Below, one piece after another: positions 22,990 to 36,700 of a DNA stretch of 64,000 nucleotides. Source of the DNA: Steinernema hermaphroditum. Taxonomy: Eukaryota > Nematoda > Chromadorea > Rhabditida > Steinernematidae. Made by a program: the position numbers and the translations under genes. Under the pieces are notes generated by a model. It saw nothing but the letters and a program-made list of their open reading frames with translations, did no database searches and was not told the origin of the DNA. Each line of letters starts with the position of its first letter. The first letter of the stretch is position 1. The stretch covers positions 14,532,769-14,596,768 of the forward strand of contig CM059624.1 in the NCBI GenBank assembly GCA_030435675.1, read 5' to 3'.

Positions 22990-23760
22990 ACAACTCGCCG
23001 CCGCCAACTCGCCGACAGGACAACTCGCCGCCGGCAAACTCACCGCCAGCGGAAATATACTGGAACTGCGCCAGCTACCACTTAGAGCAAACAAAAATTC
23101 CAGCGCTCGATTCTAGCCTAATTCACGCGCACTTTCAAAGCAGATTTGCAGAGAGTTAATGATTATCTACAGCACTCTATATGATCAACTAATACATTCA
23201 GGATCGCTTAAATTCAACAGGCTTCAGCATAAGCCGGAGCCTAACTCAAGTCGGGGTTTGCCGAAGCCAGCATCACAACAGGGGTCGGTTAAAATCAATA
23301 GACATAATCCTAAGCCTGAGTCTAAACCAAGCCTGGATGTTAAGCCACTCGCGAAATGAATATGGGGCTCGCTTCGCCCGTCCGTACCCTAAATATCGCC
23401 AGACCTTGGTCAATATTGGATAAGGACTCGGATGAGTTGTTCTCTTTCCAGGTTTTGGCCGCTATACCGAGTTCTTAGTTAAGGCTAATATCCAGTTGTG
23501 TACTGGCTTGGCTTAGAGTCATGTCTATTTACTTTAAGCCAGCTCTGTAGTCCTGGAAGCTCAGGTTAGATATGGTCCATAATGTTTATGACTCTTGTGA
23601 ATATTCACTAGTTAGTTGCAAATTTGCCATCAAAGTGCGCGTAGATTAAGCTAGAATCAAGCGCAGGAATTTTTGTTTGCTCTAAGTGGTAGCCGGCGCA
23701 GTTCCAGTATATTTCCGCTGGCGGCGAGTTGGCCGGCGGCGAGTACACAACTCGCCGGCT
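22990..23760. mobile_element. non-autonomous TIR element, ~770 bp, ~130 bp inverted arms
   Basis: The left arm 22990-23136 begins with repeated CAACTCGCCGCCGGC motifs and continues through AGCGGAAATATACTGGAACT and CTACCACTTAGAGCAAAC. The right arm, about 23632-23760, is the inverted copy. The ~500 bp interior has no coding capacity that I can support; it has reiterated AAGCCTGAGTCT-like words. A fragment with the same terminal motifs occurs at 17642-17678. I could not define a target-site duplication. Confidence 0.7.
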
Positions 23761-24727
23761 GACAGCGAAGAGGTTGACCAAATATCAATTATCGGACGCC
23801 AACACAAACAAAAACAAATTCCGAAAGAATGAAAGTGCGGGAGTCAGGCTTTACCTGAACGCCCTCTCAACAACAACAACCGATCGCCGCAGACTGATTA
23901 TTACACAGGGAAAGAACGATGCGTTGCAATCACGACAATTGTACCACACATGACTCAGCAACTCCTAGTGTTATCTGTACCATTAGTATTCAGCGACCGA
24001 GCGTGAAGTTTATCTGTCCGAAAATGGATAAAAATCTGAAGACATGAGCCTACGACGCACCTCACCCATTGCTGATGTCTCCGTGATAATTGGACAGCGA
24101 AAATTCATTCACAGCATTCACAGGAATATCTGCAGCCTGCGGTCTCGTCTCGCGGATGTTCTGGAACCTTCTGACGGAATCGCTGGTTGTAGACGTCTCG
24201 TTCGCTTTTTCAGGTATTTGACTTCGCGCGGGAGAAATTATCTGCCTGCAACTGTCAAACGACTGAAACATTTCTGCTATTATTCGTGACATTACCGGAC
24301 GAGATCGCTTGTTGCGGTACCTGGTCTCGGAAACGTTCCGTTAGTCACAATACATTTCATTTACTCTTGACTGTAACATGCTCAATTAAATAAAATTTTT
24401 ATTTATTTTACATAAACTCTAATTTCATAGTATTTAAAGTGTGTTTGTCTATTCTTAACCGTTCAGTTGATGGAAAGTATTCTAGCTGACGACAAGGAGA
24501 ATAAGAGAACCTCACGAGAATAGTGCATGAGGGAACGAGGATCTGTACAAACCGAATGTGGAATGATCGTTGGTGGCACGGGGGGTCGAATGGAATGCTG
24601 CCGAGTGACTATATATGTGAAAAGGAGAGAGATAGGTGATCCCGCATTGAGAGAGTTTGGAGAAGGAGTGTGAGCACTGGGAGAATGGGTACGGTAGTTG
24701 TATCACAGGAAGCGGAGGTGGCGACGA
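23761..24727. other. 3' flank of egl-8, no gene supported
   Basis: Short ORFs only. AATAAA on the minus strand (TTTATT) occurs near 24400-24410 and may end the egl-8 transcript. Confidence 0.4.
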
Positions 24728-27700
24728 CTAGACGACGGACTCGGGTCGGGAGGCGAGCAGCGATTCGCGGTAGTTCATCTCTTCTTGCTCGAGCACCTAT
24801 GAAGGATGATGGGTGAAGGATTAAGCGAGGTTGGACGTACCTTAGCGTAGTCCTTCTCGAGTTGTTCGTTTTGGTCTTGATGACGTTTGGTCAGTTGTTC
24901 TTCGTGCTTTTCCGCTCTGAAATGGAGGAGATAGAATCTGCTCAAAATTGTTAACCTACTTCATCGCAAGACGCTTCCTCTCCTCGACGAACATCTTCAC
25001 GTTCTTCTCGTTTAGTTCTTTGACGCGTCGATCCTTTTCGGCTTTCGTTTTTATTGTTTTGTCCTGGAATCATTGTTTTATAAGTCAACAGGCATCCTGC
25101 ATGGTGGACAAGTTCTATGACGGCATAGGTATGGTAAAATCGGCGCGCTTTGGCTTCATTAACTTATGATTTGGTTACATTTAGGGCATAAAGCCGTCTC
25201 AGCCGTCCCCTCTGAGATTTCGACCAGCCTTTTCTGTGCCTTCAGCGGAACCATTTCCATCGGATTTCAACCGTCCCGTCAGGAATTTATTTGGATTTCG
25301 ATCGCCCCCTTTGAGATTCGAACTGTTCCGTCAGGCGTTCCACATTTCAGCTCATCCCTTGGGGATTGTTCGAATTGCAAGGGGCCCAATACCAATGAGA
25401 CCTAACTCCTGATCGGATGGCCGATAGCAAGAGTGACGGTTGAAATGGGATTATTCCGCTTATTTTATGTTCAAGTCTAGAGGAAATATATGACTTTGAA
25501 GAAGTTAATCTTAGTATCAAAAGGTGTGCTCATCTCAAATTGTACTGCGGAGAAGAATGTACCCTACTGAACATGGGAATTCTTAAAAACGCAGACCCCA
25601 TGGTCTACTTTTCAGAATACATAACAGAATGTAAAGCCCACTTTTTCGGAGCTGGAATAGACTTCCTTTTGCCAAACCTGAATCTAACTAATGGCACCAA
25701 CTTTGTCTTATTCAAGCCGTCACTGAGTACTACATTCATGGTTCATACCTGCTGGATAATCTTCGTATCATCCATCGACTTCTTCGTCTGCATCTGCTTC
25801 AACTCGCGTCCTTCATTCTCCAACTTCTGCTTTAGCGCTATCAGCTGCTGCTTCTGCGCCTCCGTCATCAACTTCCTCAGCACGTCCAGCTCCTCCTTGA
25901 TGTGTGTCTTCTTCTGCTCGAACTCCTCGGCTTCCTGTCGCCTGATCAGGCTTGACCACTCGTCGGTCTGATTGGACACCAGCGAACGCATCTTGTAGTT
26001 GTTGGACATGTCGCTAATGCCACCGGAGTTGCTGAGCCGTCCGGACAGCGACGAGTGTCGACTGGTGTTGGGCGCGGAGTTGTTGCCGTGTGAGTGCTTC
26101 TTCTTCGAGCTCTTCTGACTGTCGCACATCAGTTTGTCGATGTTCGTTTGCTGCTGCTTCTGACAGGCGTCTCGCTGCTTCTGGTGGCGCTTCTTCATGT
26201 CGTCGATGTCTTTTTGGAACTTCTTGGATAGCTTTATGAACGCCTTGTCTTTTTTCAGTTCTTGCACGTCGATTGCCTCGATCTGAAACGAAATCTCTAT
26301 TAGATCATGTAGAGAACATCACCAAAATTTAAGAAGGAACAGAACTGTTGCATGTAAATTAAAAGGGTAGTTTGCAGGGACTCTCTATGAATCACTCTCT
26401 CTAAACACCTCTAAGTCGGAGGCGCGCGATCGGCGCCTCTCGTTGTGGGCCTGCTGCGAGGCGGCGAGCATGTCGTCCGTTGAGATTTTTCGATCGTCGC
26501 CTTTCTCCAGATCCGGACGAAGATTGTGCCAGTGGCGGCGGAGGCTTGACAGTGTTGGCGTGGAACACGGCGACTGGTGGGCTTTCTGTTTGGGTGACGA
26601 TGTTAAGGAGCGCCGTTTTTTGAGCGGGATCGTAAAAAACTGATTCAACAACATCAGAAATGAGATCAACCAAACGGCCGAACAGGCTGGTAAATCCACC
26701 AAGAAATCAATGTTATCTTCTAGATCTCTGTTTCACTGATCCGATCCTTATTGTGAAAAGTGCGATTTAACGAGGCATCCGAATCCGGAAGCCCGAATAC
26801 CGGACCCGTAAATGACCAAAGAATCCGAACTCGAACCTATATCCTGGGGTTCATGAGCACAGACAGGGGCGGAGATGGTCAAAACTTTGCAAGACGGACC
26901 ATGAGTGGGATGAACGATGTACAGGGTACAGGATGAGGCATGGACCAGGAGAGAAATGAGGTTTGGACCATGACAGAGGTGAGACGTGCGGCGATTAGTT
27001 TTACTTATGCACCAGGGCAGAGGTGAGGCATTGACTGGGGAAGAAATTGGACCCGGACCGGCCATATCAAAGTGGAAAGTCCTTAAAGTGAGTCGTGCAT
27101 AATGAATGGAAAGAACTGGTGGAATGTGGGATCAGTTTTAGCCATTATAGGAGGTGCATTTTAGCCCCTTGTTCGAATCCTCCTACACTTTTCTTTTTTG
27201 CTCCCCTCATTAAAAACGCGACGTTTTTACATCGATAAAAAGCGAACAATGACTCTTTCTTTGAAGTGTCATTCAACAACCTAAAATCGGATTTTTTGGA
27301 TCAATAGAAACCGAAATGAGGGGTAATCAACCATCAAATGCACCCTTTTTTGATTTCAGAGTTAGAACTGCCTACCTTAAACTTGCTCTCGGCACCTTCG
27401 GCATTCGACTTCGCCGAATTGGGCTGATCCTTCTGCGGCACAGACGGTGTCGCCGCGTTGCTGTCATGAGGTCCCGCAGTGCTCGACCCGTTAATCTTGA
27501 GGCTCTTGATTCCCGGTACAACCGTCTTCGCCACGGCCGACGCGCCCTTCGCGCTTCCGTTCTTGTTCTGTGGCACTTCAACGATGTCGGCGTCGTCCAC
27601 TCCCATATTATGGAGTGCCTCCTTGAGCTTCTCCTGTTGGGAGAGATAAGCTCGTGGGTCGGCTAAGGCATCGACAAGACCGCTCAGTTCGTCGGGGACG

Positions 27701-30700
27701 TAGGTCTTCAGTCCGAGATGAACAAAGAGCGTAGGCAGCACTGTAGGCGAGTTCGACTCAGTCCGCAGACTGATGTGCCTGAAGCCGGCCTGGAGGCCGT
27801 CCAGGGGCAGGATTCTCTGTCCGAGCTGTTTGCCGTTTTCATCGTAGACGGCGAACCTCAACACGGCCAACTCGGGAAGGACCACTTTCCGGAAGACGAA
27901 CGGCTCTTCGTTGTACACCGGGTTCAGGCCATTTGCTGGAATCATCCTTGTCCTATGTTCTTTTCTGATCGTGTCCGTTGGAAGGCCGTACATCTCCACT
28001 TCGACGTAGGTCCCCACTTTGCGATCGCAAAGGAACTGTCCTGATATTACCTAAAGAGTCAATGTACCGTGCTGAAAAAGCGGTTCAAGGCGTACCCTAA
28101 CAGAACAATGAGCGGCGATCACTCCATCTACAGGTGACTCGGAGAAGGGGTCGAAATTTCTGTCGGGTCGCCTCATAAAGTCCGGCTTCAGCAAGTATCC
28201 ACAGAATCCGTTGTACTCGAATTTGCCCTGGTTGAGCTGCATGCACACGTCGGGTGTTTGGAAGTTGAGGGAAACCATCTGGCAACCGGCGTTCCAGAAG
28301 ATCTGAAATTACAACACACCCATCACAAGGCGGATTAAGAGGAGCTGCGGAAACGCATAAGTTAGGGAGCTGAACTGTACGTATTTGCTGCAAGTCTAGT
28401 CACTATTCTACGGCACAGTACCTGAGTAAGCCCTATTTGAGTCAGCCCTGAAATCCCACGGAAACTGTACGGTTTATAATGCATCATATTAAGCAGATTA
28501 GACAAATTAATCAGATGTAATACAGGCTACATAATGTGATTTTGTTCAAGCTGCTCAAGATTGGTGACCATCTTCAGAGAGCCGAGCCGGTGCCGAGCAA
28601 CCTGAGCTAAGCCAAACGGGAGCATCGGATTATAGGCTTATCTTTAATTTCCGAGCCGACTCCGGCTAGGGTCACAAGGGAAGGCACAAGATGATCCCCG
28701 CCGACCAGGCTAAATCATGCTCGTAGCTGATCTGACCCGACTCGAGCAAGCCCCTCAGCATTCACAATCACTTATATACTGGGACAACGACGACAGTTCA
28801 CGAGGAATGGTGCGACGAGAGCGCACACGATCACAGAAAACCGTATGCCCGCTTGTCTCTCCACAGCGTTCCTCGCGAGCAGACGCAATTGTGCCTCCAG
28901 AGCCATCCTTGACTCTGGGATTCGAGTCGAATTCCACTGTCACTGCACAATTTCACCGAGTCGTCTACTCTGCTTTTGACCAAGGTCAACTCGTTTTTAA
29001 TTCAAATGATTTCGCTTGTAAATGCATTACTAACCTGAGGTAAGAAGTTCGACGAATCGACGCGAGCACCTTTGGGGTAGATTCTACTCAACTGTCTCTT
29101 GTTGTAGTTGACGAACTCTGGTGCATTCTGCTTCAAGTAGCCGAGACCCGTACTCTCCGAAAAGGAGGACATGTGGAAGTAGAGGTTGTTCACTAAACAT
29201 GATTTTCGTTATCATACCGATCTTTGTTACTCACTTTCAGCAACATCGAATCCTGAGAACTTCACGGGATGGGTGTAGTTTACCAACGTCGACAGGAGAG
29301 GATGGATGTTAGTGGTCGCTCCCGTGTAATGGTACTCAGCGAATATCCTTTCTTCTTCTTCTTTCGTCAGTGTTGGCTAGAAAAGAGAGGATGTAGCTAA
29401 AGATAGCTATAGAACTGGGCTATTAGGGTAGCAAGTTTAAACCAGGGGTCCTCTCGTGCATTATCTAGGAAGGATAAAAGGGTAAATTTTCGGACTAGTC
29501 GATGCCTTTGTCTTTTTAGGTTTGATGCGAGCTGAAGGAAGCCGTCGGAGGAAAGGCTGTGCATCCAAGAGAGCCGCCGAGATCGAGTGATCCGTGGTCG
29601 AAGGTCGTCGGAAAGAGCGTTTCTCCCGAAACGAAGACGACGATCCGGAGAGCGAGTCGCGCGGTCTGATGATCTGTGGGAGTTGAAACGTGCTGCTCCC
29701 GAGCTTAAGATGCAAACGTTGAAGCACCCAACGGAATATCGAGTATGCCCGGCGCTGCAAAGCTCGTCCCGGATTGGTATAAGTGGCAAGTCGTTAAGGT
29801 GATTTTGACTTTTACAGCATGCAGTAAGTGATGACATCAGAATAATGTGTTTAATGACTTTAATGAATGGACCATCCACCGTCAGCTTAGCTCATATCTT
29901 GTTTAGGTAATCATTGTTAGCTTTATTTTAAAAAATACGTAGTTTCTAGCACTAAGGGAGGGTAGCCCAGCGACTGTCAAGACACAGGACAAACAGACAG
30001 AAGGCCATGTCATGGGGCGCTGCTTTTCCGATATTTCAGGTATCAGTGAAGCGCTGAAATCGCGCGGTCTATTCATGTATTCGATACTGCCTCGTTGCAA
30101 CCAGTGATCCCTACGAGTTCGTCAAAAAAGACATCATTCGACTGACAACTGAAATGGCTTATGCACATTCCTTTTGCCCTAATCGTGCGTCAAAAGGGGG
30201 GTAATCGAAAGTCTGTTGTTGACTGATTCGTTGGAATCACTGGTTGCTATAGCCTTGCTTCAACCAGTGATCCCCATGAGTGGGACGATAGGGACGTCTC
30301 TGTCCCTTTCGTCCGATCGTTCGGAAGAAGCGGTATTATAGGGCGCGGATAAGCAGGAAACATGTGCAATTTCGTTCTTAGGACGGTCTTTTAGGGCAGT
30401 AGGGGATTGTGCTCTAAAATGTGCCTCTCTGTGGTCGAATGTGGTCGAGCTCTCTCATTTCCTCTATAGTCAATTTAAGTTTCTTAGCTATACTAGAATC
30501 CGTCAAACTGACCTGTGGTTTCTTTGCAAATCCGAGCGGTTTCAGCTTACTGATGAAGTTCGTCTGCTTCAGCTCCGGATGCGCTTCGTCCATCTCCTTT
30601 CCTGGCAGGTCAGCTGAAATTACGCCCCTTCACTAATAGGTCGACCATCGACAACTCGACTGCCATATCGTTTTTAAGCTTTGCCTTTAGGTGTGCGCTC

Positions 30701-33700
30701 ATGCCACTCAACTCTGTGCCGAAGACAGCAAAGGCGCAAAAACTTACTGCTCGATGAATTCGCAACGGGAGCCGGCGTGCTCGCGTTCGTCGTCGTTCCC
30801 GAAGCGGCGCTCCCGCTCTCTGCTTCCGGGTGGGCGCGTTGATCGCCGGCTAAAAGAGAGGAGACGCGTGAGTCGAAAGCCGCGTGACAGGGAAACCATG
30901 AAGCCTGAGTTTACGGAACGAAAAATGCATGCGCTTTGAAGTCATTCCGCATGCAGTCCGAAGGAGATGTGGGGATAGAGAGAGCGAGAGAGATTGTGCG
31001 ATGCAAAGGTAGACATAGCAGTCTAGTTCGTTCAAGTCATGCCAGTGGTATGAGTAATTCAGCCGTAAATCGACCTCTTGAAATGATATACAGGGTAGCC
31101 CAAAAAAGGGTAGGAACCGATTCATAAATGCAAACCGGTGAGACATTGAGACTATTTTGTGAGTATCAATCTTAGCGCTGGTCACTGTTCGCTTCTCTTT
31201 TTCGTTTTCCGACCGGCTAGTCACAAAGCTCATCAAACAAACACGTATATTTCACGAAAAGCATTTTTTCGGAGACCCAACGCTCCACTAGCGCTCCACT
31301 CTATGTCACTAGCGATGCTAGGCCTTACATTTCTTTGTAGTTTTTGTGTCACTTAGAGTCTATTTTGCCGAACGGTTATGGTAACTTCATTCGAAAGACG
31401 GTGAAATCGTTGGTAGGTTTCTGGTGTCTTGCCACCCGCAGGGCTATGGTTCCAGGGCTATGCGCACGGAGAAAATACCCACACAAAATGCGGACCCGAA
31501 GGGGAACCGAACCCGACACCTACCGATTACGAACGAAGAGCGTTCGCAATGAGGCACACAGGCAGTTCAGATCGTTACGATGCAGCAGTACAATGCCTTT
31601 CTTTACTACTGTTTTTGAGTCATTTTCAGCCGGAGTTAGGTTTTCGCGCTGCTCGTTTTCCAGGGTCATGCTACTACTTTTGAAAGTTATTCTCATTTCA
31701 AGAGTGCGATTTCAATGTCAGTGAATCATAACTGTCTACCTTCGCGACACACCGCATGTCTTTCGACCTAAACATTCCGTGTTTAAAAAAAGCTACGTGA
31801 CCGATAACCCGATTGAGCGAAAGTTGGGGACAGAGAGAGGAGAACGTCTGGGCAAAGAGAGTACGGCAAACGGACGGCGTTACGACATCTAGGTTACGAT
31901 ATGCCGACGTACTGGCGCAGGAAGTGGTGGTGGTTTGGGTATGATGCGTGTGACGACGTTGCGGACTGCTGTTGCTGCTGCCGGCTTCGCGAGCCGAACG
32001 CCTGATCGACGAGGTCATGCTTCTCAGAGAGAATTTCGACCGTCTTCCCGTGGAACAGGACCGATTGAGCATTTCGGACGGAGACGACGTGGACAGGTAG
32101 TCGGGCCGATCGACTTGTAGGGGAGTTCGGGGCGAGGAGGTGCATGAGGAAGCGATGGTCAGCTGTGAGGTCGAAGGGGAAGCCGACGTGGACGAGGCGG
32201 AACAGACGCGGCGAATGACATTTGACGACGATTGCACGGAGGGGTCGTCGTCATCGCTCGTGTCTTCGTCGACGGCTATGAAGCGGGGGTTATCAGGGTT
32301 GTTCTGAGGGCAGTTATGAAAGCAAGGGTAGTAAAGGACTCTGAGGTTCTAAAAGGTGTCGATGTTGCTTATTTGTCGCCAGGGTATATTTGAAAGTATC
32401 CAGTTTCGGGGGATAATAAACATTTGGCGTTGTTTTAGGAGAAATCAATAGCCTTCAGAGTGTTCCAGATCTTCTAGGTGCCATTGCACCAATAACGATG
32501 GTCAGGAACGACCGCGCACTCAAATTCACTTTGATATGTTCGATGTATATACGTGTCAGTTCATCAAAAATCTTCGATAAAGTGTTGGGAGTATGTTGCA
32601 AGGATGAGAGAAAAAGATTTGGGGTACGGTGGTTCGAACCCGCCTCGAACATTTTCTGGTAAAGAGCTCATCCACTGCGCCACAGAGACTATACGAGAGG
32701 ACTGTAATCAAGAACTCATCAACCGATTATTCTGCTGAAAATCTCGCTTTTGATTAGGATGCCATGATTTCGGGCCAATATGGCCTGGTTACATCTGCAT
32801 CTCCTTCCTTTCCACCCGGTCTCCAAAGATATTTCAACCCGATCGGCAAGTTCGGTCCCTTCTTAGCCTATCCACACAATTTCAATTCAATATTTCTCCG
32901 AATAAATACCCTGGCGACATCAAGTTACATATTTTCAGATTAGTTATCTCAAAGCGACCGTCAACCCAAACATTAGAAGGAAATGGAAGACAATTAGAGT
33001 TAGCCCAACACACGAAATCAGGTCATCGAAGTGTGCGCACTTGCATCCTGTGATGTCAGGCTACAGGGGGGCGGGCAAGGAAGAGGCCGCGCCTCCACCC
33101 GATGCGAGCTGGCACATGCGTTTGCCGAATCGTTAAACTCTTTTAAAAGTTTAAAAGGTGCGAAGCTTACGCTTTTCGAAGCGAGCTGCTCTCTACGAAA
33201 TCGTTAAAATCGTCGCCTCTCGCGCCACTTACGCGGTACTACGGTATCCTCGCCGACCACCTCCGGCGTCTCCGTCACCTCGTCCTCTTCGTCAAGCTTT
33301 CCTTCCCGCAGGAATTGTTCCATCTGATGTTTTTCGATGTCCGCCTTTAAACGCTTGTTCTTGATGAGGATCTTGCGTTTGAGACGATTTGGGGAGGGCA
33401 GTGGGACGCCGGGTTCCAGCTGAAATGGCTGATGAGGGAAAGAGGCGAATTGGTGCTTACGGGGAAGTCGTCGAACGGTTTGGACAGTAGCATGTCGCCG
33501 AAGATGTCCATGCAGTACTTGGCCATCTTGAGTTGGTTGGACTTTGAGCAGTGGTTTTCGAAGGAGAGGATGACTGGGTAGTCACTTCGGGCAAAGGCGG
33601 TGTCGCGGATTTGGTAGAGTACTTCCTGAAAAAGGATATCTTAAATATGACGTCGAAAATAGAGAAATTGTTGCGATAACGAACATGGTGGTGGTCTGTA

Positions 33701-36700
33701 ATACCTGTTTAAAGAAAAGTCATTGGGACCCCTTAGCGTAGTCATTATAGCCACTGTGATCCCCCATAGTAGCAGGGCACAAAGAGTATCATTTGGTCGT
33801 TTCCGTTTACAGAATGGCCTTCCCCAATGTTGTACGTATGATCCGAAGTATAACCATTCCAGCACTCACATGGCAAGTACAATATCAAAAATTGACATCG
33901 AGAGGTCCAAAAAAGCAGTCATGTTTGAGAGCTAAGGAAACCGGCTCTCAAGATATCCTGTTTTGGGCCTACTGTAGAGCTCTGTTTCCCCGCTGTTTCG
34001 GATAAGGAACAGAGATTTGGGTCTCACATCATCGTATCTTCTTTCACTGTAGAACCCTTGAGCTCACCTTGAAAAACACGTCCGTGCACATCGCCTTTCC
34101 GTGAGTGATGATCGGTTCGCCTTTGTTTTCACCCGTTCCATCCCAACAGTCCAATTCTATACATCTACACCCTGAGAGGAGCACTTGTCTGTAGATCTCC
34201 GTCGAGCTCTTTCCACCGTATTGCCTTCCGGTCAAGTAGGTGTTATGGGAACTAAACAGAAATCCATTATGAGCACTCTGAGTTGATCTACCTGTTGATG
34301 TAGTAGTGACACAGAGGCTGTTCCATGTCCATGAAAAGCTCTATCCTGTCCAGGAACACAGGAGCGTTCTCATCGGACATCAAGAACCGCAAGAAGGCGT
34401 CTCCGGACATCTTCCCATTGGCGATGTAGTTTTCATCGATTTCGTATTTTGCGATGAGCTGCTGCACCCGGTCGTTGTCGAAAAAGGGGAAGAGGATCTC
34501 GTTCAGTCGAGGATCACGCTGCTCATCGTTCAGGAAGTTGATTAGCCTATCCCTTGTGAGGTATTCCTTTTGACCGCTCCTGGAACGAATTACTACTGTA
34601 TACCACCTCATTTGGTCGATTCCACTTACAGCTTAACAAAAAGCTCTTGGACATCAGTTCGAGGACATATCTTGTGGTATAACCTCAGAAATTTTTCAAA
34701 TGTGAACAGTTCCACATCCAGTTCTTCTCTTTCCTGAAATATCAGAGGTTTGAAAAGAGCAAAGAGGCTGAACGGAGAAGCACACAACAGGAATACTACA
34801 CAGCCATGCAGAGTACTCCGAAGTCATGCACTGCCTCCATGTGGAGACCTTTTGTTTCCGCGCTGTGCTGCATTTGACGAGGTTCCTGATGTTGCGCTGC
34901 CATGTCCGACGGATGGTGACGACGTACTGAAAGAGGATTCCACAATCACGACAAAACAACAAACGAGAGAGGCCAAAAAAGGGTCGCACTTTAATTAAAA
35001 ATGCACGAATCGTTCGAAAAAGCTCCAAGGCCTAAAAATAGGACATCTACGAAAGAGGACATTATTTGAATAGAGGTAAAAAGCAAAGAAATTCTAGCCC
35101 TTTCGTTTCTTAACTTTTCACACTTTAGCTGCGGTTCCCTCCGTCTGAAAGCCACTGCGCTTGCCTCCCACGGGCAACTAATGTTTTGCCGCCAGCTGGG
35201 TATCTCGGCCCATATCCGTCTGAAAAAGAGTTCCCAATCGTGTTCTGTTTTTTGTAAGGTTTGTGAATCTAGTGAGAACTAGTGAACTCGTGAACAATAA
35301 TACATCATCTGATAGAATTTTATGATTGCCAATTGTGTCCTCTTGTGGAATGCTTCGGTGCCTATTTGGCCTGACAAAATAATGTTGACCTTGAATTTGG
35401 GAATTTGGAACTTGTTGGTTTACTTGGCCATCTGCCCCCCTTATCGGCGGCATATTTATGGAAAATAGCATGATTTTTTAATAATGACTCCTCGACGTCT
35501 TATTTTTCACGTGATGTTTCATGCCTTAGTGATTTTCTCAAAACTAAGATGGGAAAAACAGCTCTCTTTTCTATTCAACATGCAAAATAAGGGACCGTTC
35601 CCGCAATGTGATTAAAATGCGTCAGCGCTTCGGCGAACATCGAGAGAAGGTGTGACTCACGTGGGATTTGCAGCGACGTTTGCGTCTTAGGGTCGGGAAG
35701 TCGCCTTCCCGGGGGTGGGTTTTGCATCCAATTTTTGACATCACTGCGTGGATGTGTTTTCTATTGGAATTCGTGAAAATTCAGATAAAAATACATATGT
35801 GATGTGACAGTTCAGTACTCTAGCCTTCTTCGAATCTCCAAGTTTAACAAACATGTCATAATCCACGAGTCTATCGGTATTTTCAAAATAGTTATCTTTA
35901 GCTACGAAATAGTTATCATCAGAGAATCGAAATAAATTTTTGAAGTGACATCATTGTCGTCACCAGGCGTCAATGACACTTGCGTAAGTTGTAAAATTAG
36001 TTGTATGGGAGCTGTTTTAAGCTTGTTTTGCGTTCAAAGGAAGTATCAATCACGACATCAACACAACATCTCTACTCTGAGCAAGCTTCAATCTACACTC
36101 ATGGCACAAAACATAGATAATCTCACCTTATCTCCCGCCAAACCCAAATCACTGAGGCACTTGTGGACCATCTTCTCAGGCTTCCCGGACGAGAACGTCT
36201 TCACGATGTTCCTGATCGGGATTTTGTGGCGATCGTTGAGCGAAAGGCACAGATAGCGCCAGTGTTTCTGGAGGCACGTCGTCGGGCACAAATGTCGCAT
36301 TTTGTGGTTTTTGAGCAATTCGTTGAGGCCGTTCCGCCACTCCCGCGCCGTTTCGACGTCGTGCGCGACGATGTAGAAGCTGCTCACGTTGACCAGATCC
36401 TGGCCATGCGTGATCCACGTCGTGCGCTCTTCGAGGGTCTCGCGCGGACCACGCTGTTCCAGCTCGAAGAGGATTCGACCGTCTTTCGGAGGCGCCGAAC
36501 ATGGCCGCGCTTCCCATATCGCCGCCAAGTCCAGGACGACGGCGTCGCGACCGTCGATTTGCCAGTGTAGGAAGAACCCGTATTCGTCGACGCGGAACAA
36601 GGCACCGAGCTCGAGGCAGGTGCTTTCCTGAAAATTGACCAATAGGTAGATCGTGTGATCACAGCGGTTGTCTTTGGGTGCGCTGGGCGACATCACCGAA

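Noticed and set aside
27126..27195. Possible ninth tRNA-like SINE head (TTAGCC...TTGTTCGAATCC)
   Set aside because: Only a B-box-like word is convincing; the A-box and spacing are poor.
29397..29879. 160-codon ORF (and an overlapping arginine-rich plus-strand frame) in an egl-8 intron
   Set aside because: Arg/Ser-rich in several frames at once, with no matching domain or exon phase.
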